Assembly: GCA_015501075.1 (NCBI GenBank)
Contig: JADNYJ010000076.1
Coordinates: forward strand, 1 to 64,000
Source of the DNA: Gymnopilus junonius
Taxonomy: Eukaryota; Basidiomycota; Agaricomycetes; Agaricales; Galerinaceae
Length of the DNA stretch: 64,000 nucleotides
Direction of reading: 5' to 3'
The notes under the pieces were generated by a model. It saw nothing but the letters and a program-made list of their open reading frames with translations, was not told where the DNA came from and made no database searches. Both the position numbers and the translations under genes were made by a program. This document shows positions 36,311-48,972 of this stretch, piece by piece (position 1 is the first letter of the stretch; each line of letters starts with the position of its first letter).

Positions 36311-37785
36311 CACGACAACGCTGCACAGTTGCAATGGCCCGGGTGGGTGCCATGGTCGAATGTGAGCTCACCTGGTTGAGCAAAGGTGAGGGTGGTGGGG
36401 CCAGACCGACAGCAGTAGAAAAGGTGGAGGGGACGGCCGTCCTCTGAGCTCAATGCCATGTGAGGTGAAAAAGCAGAGAGGTAGGGTGACTTCTTTCGAG
36501 TGTCTGCAATAATGCTGCGCCTTCCCCAGCCGCAGGTCTCATGTCATCAACCATTGAAACTTGGTTTATCCCTCATTCAAAGGACCTTACCAGGCAGGCC
36601 TTCGGCACTGCGATTGACAATATGGCTGCACAATCCAAATACAAGTGCCTGTATCAGAGTAGGAGGCAGTTGAGTCTAGTAATCGGACCTCTCGCTACGT
36701 TGTAGTCAACTCGACCCAAGTCATCATGCATCATCAACAACCTTCGGAGCTGGTCGAACCCGCATCTGCTGATACTTGGAATTCATTCCATGAGTTTGAG
36801 CAGCAGCAAACGCTAGCTTCCACAGCCCGTATACATGCATGACTTCAACAGGTCCGCACAATAATCAGCACGAGCTCAATAACTGAGACCGGAACTAGGA
36901 CAATCAAAACCTTCTACAACTCCTTGGACTCTGCAGTTTGGATCTGACGATGTACACGACCACCTACACCACCAATTTCCCCTCAGTTCGCGTGTCCTCT
37001 GCCTAAACTCCTGTTCTACGTCATCTGGACTTCGCCTTCCAGTACCTCATCCCGATTACTTCAGTCCTCTTGCTGCTGAAGGTTATGGTCATGAAGGTGG
37101 CCATAAGAGTGTTCCCGGGTACACCATTAATGTGCTTCCCTTACACTGGCATTCGTGAGGTATGCAAAGTGACTCAGAGTGCTGGAGGGTGTATTGCATG
37201 AGAAGTGTGTATGGGGCGACTCTGGTTCACCCCCTCACCCCCGTGTCGAGCTTTTGGAGCGGGCGCATGCTCTGGTAGTGCTGCAGTGATAGATTGGGGG
37301 AGTGGAGAGTGTCACTGACATCGCCGCATCGCAGAATCTGGCGCTCATACATCCTGAGACAATGTCGCCAAGGTCATGGCATCCTATTCTTGCCCTTTTG
37401 GCGTGGGCTTCATAGTGTGCAGACCTTACTACAGCTGATTTCCCAGCAGATGCGCACGCAGCCAAGCGATTGCCTGAGGGAGAGCTGCCTGGACCACGCC
37501 AATACTACAAAAGTAACAGATACCAAGCTTGTTAGACTTTAATTACAAAAAGTCGAGGTATACGATGTATCAAATAAATAAAAAGACTAGCCTGCCTCTT
37601 ACCCACCACTGAAGAGATGACCAGGAGAAACGAACAATTTAGGGCATGAAATAACATATAACAGTCTGCAAAACATATAACGAGAGGGTGCATGCGAAGT
37701 GTTGCGAAAAAGGAGCCACAAATCCGAAGATGACAGAAGAATGCAACCAGAAACTAAGAATATATATTAAATATTTGAAAGTTCT

Positions 37786-40342
37786 TCATTCACTTTCACC
37801 TTCATCTTCGTCTTCGTCTTCGTCTTCATCTTCATATCCGTATTCATTGTCCTCTTCATCTTTCTTGGTGAGCCTTTTCAGGTCGTCCATTCCTTCGTCC
37901 ATGGTAGGGATTTTCAAGTTGCCTGAGGAGAGTCGACATGATGCCATGGAAGATGGCCTCGCAAGCACTGCATCCTCCTGATCTTTGCTAGAGAAAAGTT
38001 CGAGTAGTCTCGACCTAAGGTCTTGTGAATGCTTGTCATTCAGATCCTTCACAGTCTCAGGAGGAGTCCATGAGGGCAATGTGCATGCCGACCAGATGTT
38101 ATGCAACTCGGAGACATGATATTTATCTTCGCCTTTATCTGCATTGAGGGAATGGAAGAATGCTTTACAGCTCGGGCAGCAAGGTCTGGAAACACCTATC
38201 TGTCTGCTGATGCCCTGATTCGCAATATCAGCCATTTGTTAAAATATATACGGTTGTGGCCCACCTTCAGTTTCTTCACCTGTTCGCCAGTCAAAACACC
38301 CTGTTCACGCTGATTGTTGGCAACTTCCAGAAGGCTGCAGAGGCAGACCTCTGCATGTATCGTACCATGAAATTGAGCTGGATTCTTGCTATAGTCCTGC
38401 AAAAACGCATAGAAAACTAAGCTGGCAGACATAGATTCCAGTTTCTCGACAGGAGATTCTGTTGGGCACTCGAGGATCCATTTCACAAGACGGTTGAGTC
38501 GAATTTCCCATTCTGGTATCCCGATGGTGCTCGCCAAACCTGTGAGTGTTTCCACTGCGTCTTTAATTCGATTCTGCTGCCAGTATTTTATGGCGAGTTT
38601 AAAATCCTCCGACCAGTCAACCTCAACCTTTGGCCAATTCAGCGCTGCCTGAATACATGTTCGGATCAACGCTGACTCTTTTTCGTACACTGAGTCGCCA
38701 GACATTGCAACGGGAGGCTCCCCTTCCTCCGGTGTACCCTCCGACGTTTCCTCCGACGTTTCTCCCGATGTTCCCTCCGACGTTGCCTCCTGAAGTCCAT
38801 ACAATGGGTCATACATTTCTAGCTCATTCGCTAGAGCGTCACCCTCGTCCTTTGGGCACAAAAGGTCTTGCAACTGGTTCAAATTAGCCATGTTCTGGTC
38901 TATGACTGGCGCTTGGATCAGCTCAATCGAAAGGCCTGTGTAGGGTAAAACCTGATCAACAAAGCGATCTGCCGCATCAAGCTGGATAATCAGCAGCCTG
39001 ATCCACTCCTTATAGCGAATCCACACCGGAAAATCCTCAGCATTTTGAGGGTTGACTTGGGCAGTGGCGGTGTAGAGGTCCTCCTTGACAATCAACTCGT
39101 CCTGTACAGCGAAGAGATTTTTGAGGGTAATCGGCTCAGTGGGGGTGTTCTCCTTGAGCAATGCCTCTATGTTTCGCAGGTGTACCTGAAGTGCATAGCT
39201 TTCTACGAGGATCGTAAGGCCATCTCCAATGAGCGTGGCTCTGATGACATTACGGTGGAAATTGCGCAGTTTCCAATCCTTTGGACCCTGTGGTAACTTT
39301 TGGAATCTTGGCCTCCACAGAGGCCCGTCCAGGGTCTTCACCGCTTGTAGCTTCTCCTTGAAAGACTTCAGAAGGGCAATTAAGAGATCGTGGAATTCTT
39401 GACAGGTATCTGCAGAGTAGAGTTTGCCGCTACCGGGGATTCCTTATCCAAAAGGGCCTGCTCCAATAACTTTGGCACCTCGAGGGAGATGTTAAGCCCT
39501 TCCATGTTCAGCACTACCTCTTTCATAAACTGGGAGTCCAACATCCTGGCAGTCATTTCCGTTATATCTGGGCCGAATTGCACTTTCAACAGACGAGACT
39601 CGTTAAACGTAACCTCTTTGACATTTTCGAGGGCCTGAAAGTGAGGCACCGATAGTTGCGCATTATTGAGGCGACGGAGGAATTTCTCAAAGGACGTGGT
39701 AATGATGTATAGTTTTGCACGCCATGTGGCACTTGTTAATTCAAGTTTAGGCGGCATGAAAGTATTTTGCCCAATAACCACATGTGTGCAGAGAGTGTCG
39801 GTTTTTTGAGGTGTCTGTAGCTATAGCGCAATGTCAATAGCGGACACATAGACCACTGCAGAGTACTCACTAGTTCATTTTCAGATAATTGTGTATCTCT
39901 TCATTCGAATCACCAGGAATGTAGTCGGGCTTTTTGACATTGTCAATGACAATGACGTCCGGGACGGTTCGTCGCGTCGAGGTTTATTCCGACTCTGAAT
40001 AGTAGTGCAGATAATAACCTGCAAGTGATCCCCGACACGTTTCTCGGCAATTGCTAAGATTTTGTGGTTGATGACGGCCATGATCGCAAAGAGACGAAGG
40101 AGGAAGAGAGCACTCCGCTCTGCGTCCTGCAAGTCCTTGTATACTTTGACATCTGAGTGGATGTAACTGAGCAAGGGAAGCAGGGAGAGGAATGTTGTCA
40201 AAGCTCGGTAAAGGAGGATGTCCTCCCTCTCCCCGGACGACCAGAAAGGCATGATGAGAAAGGGGTTGAAGTTGGCATCAGACCGAGCCTGTGAGGCCAA
40301 GAGGTCACAGATCGGTCGATCACGGACGTCAGATCTGACCAT
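37786..40342 (-). CDS. OTT_1508-like deaminase-domain protein, gene structure partly unresolved
   Basis: Minus-strand gene. The 3' part is clear: a long exon down to 38265 joined by a 50-nt intron (38215-38264) to the last exon 38214-37786. Joined, it contains HGTIHAEVCLCSLLEV and, after the intron, ISRQIGVSRPCCPSCKAFF. HAE with a following CCPSC is the zinc-binding and catalytic pattern of the deaminase superfamily, and its form with IGVS before the cysteines fits the OTT_1508 clade known from fungi. The protein ends in an aspartate/glutamate tail (EDEDEDEDEDEGESE). Upstream exons: 40342 to about 39980 (MVRSDVRDRPICDLLASQ), about 39855-39430 and 39400-38265. I could not join these in frame with certainty near 39890 and 39420. 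Substrate unknown; the family is thought to act on nucleic acids or nucleotides. Confidence 0.65.
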
Positions 40343-42110
40343 GCAGGCCCAAACAAAAGGAACTTACCTATGTATAGCGAAGTATCTTAGCACTGTAACA
40401 GAATATATGAGGGGTACATGGGATCAGCTGCTGGACTGATGCTGTGACACATTGGAAATAAGTCGTTTAAGTGTCGGCGACAAGTTTTCACGGACAATTA
40501 AAAGGTAGATTAGTATGGGGTGATTGCCTTGTTGCTCACATCGATAATCTATCTGATCCACATGGAATGCGATGGCCAAATCATGCCGATCCAAGCAGTA
40601 CGGCCACAGGTACTCTGCAACTCAGCATATGAGGTCTGCCTTATATGACACTACATATTCCAGCTGCGATTCAGATGCTTCCATGCAGCTTCAACATGCA
40701 CGTTAACGTGACTCACAGGCAATCAGACAATGTGATGACGTGCTGTTGCACATTTGGCGGTGTAGTGGACCAGGCGCCTCAGGGTGTTGATTAGATTAGA
40801 TTCCGTAGCTGGCACAGCATGACGGACGAGGTCCTGTGACGAGTCCATCACTCCTTGCCCGCAACGCTATATTGCGCGGCTGCTCAACGCGACTCCGAAT
40901 TTCAGCTTCACAGGTTCAAGGCAGATTGACCTACCCCACCGTAAGTTGAAAGTCAGCGGCTACTACTTATGCACATTGCAATATTTTAACAAGGCCTACA
41001 TGGGCTAGTCTCTCGTAGACAGACCACGATACATATGTGTGATGTGTGCTACGATCACGATAGTTCCCCATAGTATTGTTGAAGTATTCAAGGACACAAA
41101 GTTCAAGAGAACGTTTGGAGAAATGCCCTGGAACTAATCTGATCGCAAACTAGACGCTCCTCTAATAGTAAACGCGCTGATGTAATCCATCATCAAGCGG
41201 ACTTTTAAACCTGACCATTTTCTTTCGAGGCTTTACTATTGACGACGACAATGAACGTCTTGGTCAACACACAACTGCACCTCCTGTATTTACTCTCCAT
41301 CGGAGTTCAGCCAATCCTGAGTTGAGCCAACCTCATCACATTGTTGCCTGGTTACCGAGGCCGTTAGGTTGGCTGCAGATCTCAGCTGGGCAACCTAAGA
41401 ATATTCTCGAGACTGATTGTTTCTTCGATACGAGGTCATTCAGGGCGATATTCAATGCTCTAAAGTACGTCGCCTTCGTTACGATTGGCATACCAAACGT
41501 CATTCAAATTTTGGTTGGATTAGATGAGTTTTCATTCGACTAGTACTGTGGACATTTTCTGGACGTTCTCTGCTGTTCACGGAAGCACAGTATGCTCACG
41601 TTTTGCACTGTATGCATATGAAGTATTGATTTCAGCTTTCTAGGCCGCCTTGTATTACGCGTGTGGCCATGATAACCGTTCCATCATGCATATCGTCTTT
41701 GATCGTTACGGATATTGAATATCTCACGAGCCGAAACCAGAACTCGTGTGCACCTTAGACAACTGCTTACAGAGGTCCTGCAGTCTGGTCCCGTGCTCGA
41801 CACCGCCTTGCAGAATGCCTTGTTCTACATGGAGGTAGCTGAAGTATGACTTTCAGCGTTCCGCTGGATGAGTAACTCTCGTGGCATTCTAAAAATACAT
41901 ACCGCTGGAGGTCAATTGTATAAGATGTGGGCCTTTTCTCCACTGATCATCAGTTTCGGTTTCTTATTCTTCGTTTCTCTACAGAGTTGAACTCGAATTC
42001 TCCCTACTTCTACTTCTTCTTTTCGACTTCTGTCTTTTCATAACTTCTACAAGGTCGCCAGTCGCCTTATTCTTATTTTTTGACTACTTCATTCATCACT
42101 CATTTGCAAA
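40343..42110. other. Intergenic region without supported genes
   Basis: I see no coding exon or repeat I can name. The final 150 bp are rich in TTCTTC/CTTCT, a common pattern before fungal start codons, and precede the secreted protein gene. Confidence 0.45.
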
Positions 42111-43881
42111 ATGTTCTTCTCTACTTCTTACCTTCTCCTTGCTATTTCCCTTGCGACTGTCACCTCTGCTGCACCTACCTCTTCATCGCGTTATGGTTCG
42201 TCTTTCGGTTCGTCTTTCGGTACGTCGTTGGGTTCGTCTTCATCCCTCGCCGGCGCTGCCTACTGTAAGGTTTCACTTATGTGTTCATTTGCACGCCTTG
42301 CTAATATTTGTATCTCAGTCATCACAAATGATCCTTCTGGCAATCAAATTGTGGCGATGAACGTTGCTTCCAATGGAAAATTGGTATGTTCCTCGGTTTA
42401 GCTAAACTATGTGAACTTTATTAACCGTTTATTGTGTTATTCCCTCTACAGAGCAATCTCAAGGCAACAAGCGCAGGAGGACGAGGCTCTCATGGCATTA
42501 CGAACCCAAACGGGCCTGATGGGATGTTCTCTCAAGGCGCCGTCAAAGTGAATGCAGCGGCCAAAATGTTGGTGACGGTTAATGTACGTCTTTATTGGGA
42601 TTTATTGTCTCTGTCTACTGAGTTCATAAATTGTAGGCTGGGTCGAACACGCTCTCCATGTTCAGTATCAACTCCAACAATCCGTCTCAGCTGACAATGG
42701 TTGGGAGCCCGGTCTCTTCTGAGGGCGAGTTCCCAATGTCAGTCGCTATCAATTCAAACGCGACTATGGTCTGCGTCTTGAACGGTGGAGCTGTTGATGG
42801 CGTCAAGTGTGTCCTTTCTTTCCTTTCGATCTGGGTATCGCGGTCTAACCGCTGAATAGCTGTTACACTCCCGACAAGAATCTAGGATTGATTGCTATGC
42901 CGAACACGCTTCGCCCCTTGGGTCTTAATCAGACTACTCCGGCTACTGGACCAGCTGGAACTGCGAGTCACGTTGTGTTCAGTGAAGATGGGACCAAGCT
43001 CTTCGCCTCGGTAAAAGGTGTTCCGCCAACCCCAGGTGAGAGCATTATTTATCAATCTCGATGACATTGCTCCCTCTGACCAGTCTCGACTTAATCAGGT
43101 TTCATCGCTGCTTGGGACATCGCGTCTGATGGATCGCTGTCTGCCGAACCTGTCAAATCCGCGCCATCCACAGGCGGTCTCCTGCCATTCTCGATGACCG
43201 TCATCCCCGGAACCAACGCGATCCTCGCTACCGACGCCGGTGTTGGATTCGACATCTTCAATTTCGGGGGCAATGTCAATGCTGCGAACATCAATGGTAC
43301 ACAGAACGCTGCTAGCGCCTTGAGCGCGACTTCTTCCGTTGTGGCCATCGACGGACAGATGGCCACGTGCTGGTCCAGCTTCGCCCCCAAGTCAGGCAAT
43401 TTCTACCTCACCGATATTGGTACTTCCACGATCACGGAAGTCAACGTCGATAAGAATCTGAATGGCACCATTGTCAAGGTTAGTTTAGCAACAAAACCAG
43501 GCAAGACGCATCTGATTAGCGATTTGTAGCAATACCCTCAAATTGCCGGATCTGCTACTATTGACAATGACGTCGCCGCGATTGGCGGTAACAAGTAAGC
43601 ATCTGCATTCGATGACTTATTGCTAACAAAAAATTGAACAACGTCTCTGCCATTTATAGCTTCCTCTACGTTCTTGCTCCTAATGCGACTACTATCAATG
43701 TCCTCTCAGTCAACACGCCAGGACAGGCGGCTTCCGTTCAGAACTTCAACTTCGCCTCTGCAGCCAAGGCTGCACGGATCACTTTTGGTACGTCATTATC
43801 TTCGATCTCATCTACAGTCGCTCATATGCCCTTCCAGACAAGAATAACCTCCAAGGAATGACGACCTTCATCAAGAACTGA
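42111..43881 (+). CDS. Secreted lactonase-like beta-propeller protein
   Basis: Nine exons: 42111-42264, 42319-42383, 42452-42583, 42637-42806, 42860-43035, 43099-43478, 43530-43594, 43660-43787, 43838-43881. All introns are GT-AG and phases agree; 437 residues. It begins with a signal peptide (MFFSTSYLLLAISLATVTSA), then a Ser/Gly-rich spacer, then repeated sheet-like units such as AGSNTLSMFSINSNNP, SVAINSNATMVCVLNGG, ASHVVFSEDGTKLFAS and LYVLAPNATTINVLSV. That pattern fits the seven-bladed propellers of the 3-carboxymuconate cyclase / 6-phosphogluconolactonase-like family, of which fungi have secreted members of unknown substrate. NxT/S sites suggest glycosylation. I would not infer a true cyclase activity. 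The gene looks intact. Confidence 0.85.
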
Positions 43882-44683
43882 GGGCACCCTTTCTCATGTT
43901 ACCCCTCACGAAATCGATGAAGATTTAGTTTATTCGAAAGGTTATTTATTTATTGCATTCTTGTATCTTTAGCTTGCATTTTTGTCATTTCCCAAGTGTA
44001 GCCATAGTTCAATAGCAAGGAGTCTGGTGCTCTTTCAGAATGTGGTCCGTACTGGACTGCCCCCTGAGTAACTCATCTTCTGACATGAACATGAACTACC
44101 TTGATCAGGCTCTGCGTCATAGAACGTGTAAAACTGTAAATTATCTTGCGCTACATAGAAGGTCTGCCTTCTCGGCACCGAGTTACTTTCTAGGATCTAC
44201 TTAGGCTACTTGTCAGGATTGATTCACTCCGGATGAGCCCAGAAACAGCCATGCTGGCATGTGGGGCACACGACAGCCCGTGAGCGAAAATAGCACCGAC
44301 ATCCCTAATCGACTTTGCTACGATAAGAGACGCGGCTCCTCCATGGGAGTCAGCATTTACAGGCTTGTCTTATTTGCATCGTCATGAGAAAAGAAGGTCC
44401 CATGGCCGATACATTGTAATTCGATCAAAGCCAACTAACTGGGCTTCCCATGAGCACGACGTATATGAGAGCCTTGTTGAATGTTCAGTCTTGGGCTTTA
44501 CGGCGCCCAGTGCTTTGACTACCTGACTAGCTAGACCTCTGTTCGATCTGTCCAACCAAAAAGGTAAGAATTACTCCCTAGTGATCGACGGTCTACTGAC
44601 TAACAACCTCATAACCAAAGCGGGTTGCAGCTGGCTGCCGATAACTAGTCCCTCCTGCTCGAGCACGCTCTTCACAACACTTC
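43882..44683. other. Intergenic region
   Basis: Nothing beyond the 3' flank of the preceding gene and the 5' flank of the next. Confidence 0.5.
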
Positions 44684-46066
44684 ATGCAACGTTTTCCACC
44701 CGAAACTCTAGGCGAGATCTTCTACCACTGCCTACCTCTCGATGTCCTGGACCGCCCACAGCCCGACGTTACGACTGCACCGATGCTGCTCTGCCAGGTC
44801 TGTTCGCATTGGCGAGCCGTAGCGCTGACCACGCCGTGGCTTTGGGAAAGCTTGTACCATGCATTTCGAGTTTCTTCCGCGTTGGTACCGAGTACGATGC
44901 TTCTTGGTGGCGGTATTCATAAACGAGACCTGGAATTTTTGAAGTGGTGGAAAAGTAACATGGGCGGGTTGGCTCCCAAGCTGCGGCTGGAGATACGCTG
45001 GGTGAACTCAAGTTCTGAAACGGATGCCGCGTTGGATGAGTTTTTCGTTTCATTCATCTCCTCTGCTCGTTATCTGGACATGGACCGAGGCCTCGCCTGC
45101 ATTTCCCGGGAGTACTTTCGTCATCACTTTTCGCTGTCGAGTTTTCAGCAACTCCACGCTCCTTATCCGCTGCGCAAGGAGTGATTTCAGGCCGGTCATG
45201 AAGAACTTTCCAAAGGATACATTGTATTACCCGGCCGCTGCACCATTTTCCGCTGCTCTAGTCTCCGTCGTCTTTTCCTCGATTCGGCGATGATAGCTGA
45301 ACGCGACCTAACTTCCATTGGATGGTCCAACCTCACCCATATGATCCTCATGAACACAGTAATCTCACACCTCGCTTGGCTCAACTCGATTAGGCAATGC
45401 GTTAATCTAGAATTTGGCGTTTTTCACATCGGAGGGTATGATGAACATAAGGACCTTCCTGAACCGCCCGTCACTGAACTTCCCAAGTTACGCCAGCTCG
45501 TCGTTAAATGGAATCCACTGGATTTTGGAGAGCCAGTCTTTTTATTCAAAAACCTATATTTCCCCATTCTCACCGCTCTTCGTCTCGAATCTGTATTGAG
45601 CGTCGGAGCACTTCATGAGATTCTTGATTCGACTCCATCTCTTCAAGAGCTCCATTTATCCTACCGCATTCCTAGGGACCCGGATGAATGCTCGCGAGCG
45701 GGCTGGTTCCCCGGTCCTGAATCTTCCACTACCATCGATCCACTCTCAAGGCGCGTTCCTCATCTTCGCCGACTGGTTCTCCAAGTGAATTTGACGTGGA
45801 ATAACGAGTACCGCGACTTCGACTACCTGATAGATGTTATAATGCGTAGTCCGTGGTTGGGATTAGGGAGGAAGGGGTCGGCGATTGAGGAGCTCGCGCT
45901 CACTGCCGATTATTCCGGATCGAGGCATTTATTGTTGAACTACTTCAAGACGCCCATACTGCGAAATGGAGTACGTATCACTGCACTAGAGAATTCACCT
46001 TGGTGGATGGACGGAGATCTGAGTGGGCAATATGTGGAGGATCCGTTTGGGTATTCACGATTTTAA
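44684..46066 (+). pseudogene. F-box-like domain gene with an in-frame stop
   Basis: Starts MQRFPPETLGEIFYHCLP with CQVCSHWRAVALTTPWLWES, the F-box-like domain of the very large agaricomycete family of putative SCF ubiquitin-ligase substrate receptors. Downstream, leucine-rich stretches (RCSSLRRLFLDSAM, LPKLRQLVVKWNPL, TPSLQELHLSYRIP, HLRRLVLQVNL) fit the usual divergent LRR region, and the frame ends at 46066. The same frame is open on both sides of a single TGA at 45182-45184 (codon 167 of 461). I tested nearby GT-AG pairs for an intron that would remove it in frame and found none, so I call it a nonsense-broken gene. A single base change or a sequence error are both possible. Confidence 0.7.
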
Positions 46067-46776
46067 CGACAGGGATATATGAGAGTATCTTCCTAGCTAC
46101 CGTAGCGTTATATAATTTCTTATTTGCGACTAGTAGTTTAATCACGTATGTTTGCACTAGTATTGTCATTGGAATCTACCTGAAGCACTGGTTCATATTA
46201 CTCAGTTTAAAAGTATCAAAATTGGTGCCTTTTCGAAAGCGTACTGCAAAAGGTCGTACAGTCTTGTACATCTCCGTCTCCATCACACCCTTCATCAGTA
46301 GGATTTGCTTCACAGCATGCCTGACAGAATTTTCTGCACAGCTTCAAATTTACAGAACGATAAGCAGGTGAGTTGTTTGTAAAACATCCTCTTGCCCTAA
46401 CTGTGCGTTCAGGAGGATCATTCACACTGGCGAAACATATTTGTGAGACGGCTTGCAGTGCCGGAAGGAGGGCAATGAGCCAGAGAAAAATGAAATTAGG
46501 GTGTGAACACTAAGCAGCTGCCTCCAAATTGATTGAGACCTTATTAACCAGAGCCTTTATAGAGTTTAGAAGACAGTACGCCCGGTAATGTTTCGACAAT
46601 TGTACGTAAACCTTCGAGGCTAAAGTCACACACCCTTAGTGTCTCTGGACCCCAGATTCAGACACTGCGTCCACCTCAAATTGACAGACAAATCAAGTGG
46701 GTCTATACCACAGTTCACGTCTAGAGGTGACATTATTACCTCGTTCGACACTGAGTACTACATACTCCAGAATCTA
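46067..46776. other. Intergenic region before the ubiquitin-like family cluster
   Basis: No recognisable gene; AT-rich. It separates the convergent 3' ends of the F-box-like gene and the first minus-strand family member. Confidence 0.45.
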
Positions 46777-47628
46777 TTAATACCCCCATACCCCCATCTC
46801 GACTTTCTCACCATCCCCTTTGTTCATGGCATCCCAATGATACTCGGATATGTTTGAGCCTACAGCAAGCCATGGCCCGGAGGGTTCCTTGCGCATAAAT
46901 AGGTTTATTTCTGACATTTGCCTGCTTTCGTGGAAAAGGGTCTGGGCAACGAGTCTCGCTTCCTGCAGTATGAGAATAGACGTAGATATTAGTGATCATG
47001 AACAGTCAACCCATAGAACCTTGGAGCACTCACGCAATAGCTTCTAGGCCATGGAAATGTGATGGCGCGACGCATTTGCACCCGGACGCCTTCAGATGGT
47101 CTTTCAAGAAGTTCAACGTATTTCACCATCCGCTTTCGCGCGAGCATCTCGGAGGACGGCTCTGTGCATAACAGCAGCATATCTTCATCTCTCACAATAT
47201 GTGTCCAATATTGACGGGGCAAGTCTGCCCAGACTGCGGTATCATAGGCAGGTCTCGATGATTTGTATTGGAAATACGCGTCATGGAGTTCTGAGCCCGG
47301 TTTGAGGTAGATGTATCTTCCTAACTGGTGCAGAGCGATCTTCATTGCTGTCTGCGGATTAATTCAAGATTTGAGATTTGAGACGGAGGAGCGTTGACGT
47401 AGGTCTGGGCATCGCATGTTCGGAAGTAGGAATGATGATAAGGATTGCTCACTTCGTATGATTTCGGCATAGGCACGACTACTTGGTGCTGGACATTATG
47501 TCTGTCCAACACAGCGATGATGAGTTTTCGTAAGCCATCTGACCATCATACACGCTTTGCAAAGTCGTGTAGTCTTCATCTCCAGCCTGAGGCGGCTCAG
47601 GGTCAACATTTCCGGGTTGGTGAGTCAT
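46777..47628 (-). pseudogene. Tandem ubiquitin-like domain family, copy 1 (frameshifted)
   Basis: Minus-strand exons 47628-47453, 47351-47034 and 46962-46777 match the intact copies (51081-51880 and 61726-62524). Start MTHQPGNVDPEPP; exon 2 with MKIALHQLGRYIYLKPG, WADLPRQYWTHIVRDEDM and TFPWPRSYC; exon 3 with LFHESRQMSEINLFM and the end EKVEMGVWGY. Exon 1 is 176 nt instead of a multiple of three: the frame of the start and that of the conserved end VVVPMPKSYE do not connect, with the break between about 47525 and 47545. Exons 2 and 3 are open. It lies head-to-head with copy 2. Confidence 0.7.
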
Positions 47629-47925
47629 GGGGGAGAAGATTGAGAGAAGAGAAGAAATTGAGGAAAAAGATAATATATCTGACTTTAAGGAGAGCGACTC
47701 CAGGCTTGTCCTAGATGATAGCGGTGGATGGGACAGGATAGACACCGACCAGAACTTGGCCTACATCATAGACCGTGCCGATGACTTATAATTAGATGCG
47801 CCTAGACTGTAACGCCTCTCACTCGACTTGAACTCGTGAGTGTGACTGACGCGCTCAGTTCCTCACGTGCCATTAAGGTCTCACTGCCGAACCAACCTGG
47901 AAAACAACCAAAGGTCCGGGAAAAG

Positions 47926-48764
47926 ATGTCAAGCCTACGAGTTCTGTACGACCACACAATCTCCCACACTAAAGTCGTCATCTCCGTCTTGGACAAAGAC
48001 AAGCGGGAGCACCACGTCGTCGTGCCCGTTCCAAAGTCATACGAGGCGAGTTGTCATCCCCTTGGCATTTTCTTTTTAAAGAACAGCGTATATTTAGGCC
48101 GCATTAGCCATCGCGTTTGATCAGCTTGGGGAGTACATTCCCAACTTCAAGCCGGGATCACTGCTGATGGAGGGTGCGTACTTTGAATACGGACTCAAAT
48201 CGATTACCGGTACGGCTGTGTGGGCGAAGCTACCCCCGGAGTTCTGGAATGAAATCGTGAAGGATGGGGATCAGCTCAGGATATGCGTCGCATCGCCGCG
48301 TATACGTACGGTTATGCCAGCTGCAGGCTGGTCCCAATCTAGTCCCATTGCAAAATGAAGCATTCGTAGACCCAAACTCGGGTCCTATCAAAAGAATGGC
48401 CAGATTCGTGCAACTCGTTCACAAACCGTCTAAAAATCGGGGCTACATTCGTATAGGCCGAACTGCATTGGTTCCTGAGCCTAAAACCTATAAAGTAAGT
48501 ACAACAGCATCTGCAGTCAACATGCTTCTTAAAATAAATCCTCTACTGATATATCACTGATTTATTTGACAGATTGCAAAAGATATCGCATGTAGCACAT
48601 TCTATCAAGGTCGGCATATGAAGGCAATGGAGTTATACGTTAAACTGCGAGATAATTGGGAAGAAGTTCGAGGGGGAACAAGCAGCCAAGACTGGAAGTA
48701 TTTGATGGAGAGCAGCGGCGCGCAAGATGTAGAGATAGCGGTATGGGGGACCAATAAGAAATGA
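47926..48764 (+). CDS. Tandem ubiquitin-like domain family, copy 2 (start altered, possibly functional)
   Basis: Plus-strand exons 47926-48045, 48098-48299, 48343-48494 and 48573-48764. Family blocks: VVVPVPKSYE, LAIAFDQLGEYIPNFKPG, WAKLPPEFWNEIVKDGDQL, ARFVQLVHKPSKN, VPEPKTYK, the end DVEIAVWGTNKK. Where siblings have the start ATG of MT(D/H)QPG, this copy has CTG at 47884 (LPNQPGKQP), so translation would have to start at the ATG 47926, 14 codons later. The first intron has a GCGAGT donor instead of GT. A 43-nt GT-AG segment absent from siblings (48300-48342) must be spliced out to keep the frame. All this may mark decay or an altered but working gene. Confidence 0.55.
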
Positions 48765-48972
48765 TCAGGCTGACTGTGCTCCATTTCCGTTCTCTGGATC
48801 TGATACCTAACTCCACTTTACTATCCAGGTGCGCAAATAATTTTTTTTTTCAAGTGTGGTGGAGATATGATGATCACGTTGGTCTATCCCAGTATAATAA
48901 TGAATCCAAGGGATTGCAAGGCTCGACATACAGAGATAGCTTGTACATAATTTTCCGCCATTTCATTTATGA

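Larger units (their letters stand above)
35461..37785. other. Repeat-rich intergenic region
   Basis: No gene. 35870-36025 is built from GGTTC/GAACC words in both orientations, giving imperfect foldbacks. 36130-36310 holds a degenerate repeat of about 105 bp (see separate entry). The rest up to 37785 shows nothing I can name. Confidence 0.45.

Noticed and set aside
39380..39430. A Walker A-like motif GIPGSGK in a minus-strand frame of the deaminase gene
   Set aside because: The frame has a stop immediately upstream and no other NTPase motif; the same bases are read in another frame by the adjoining exon, so the resemblance is probably accidental.
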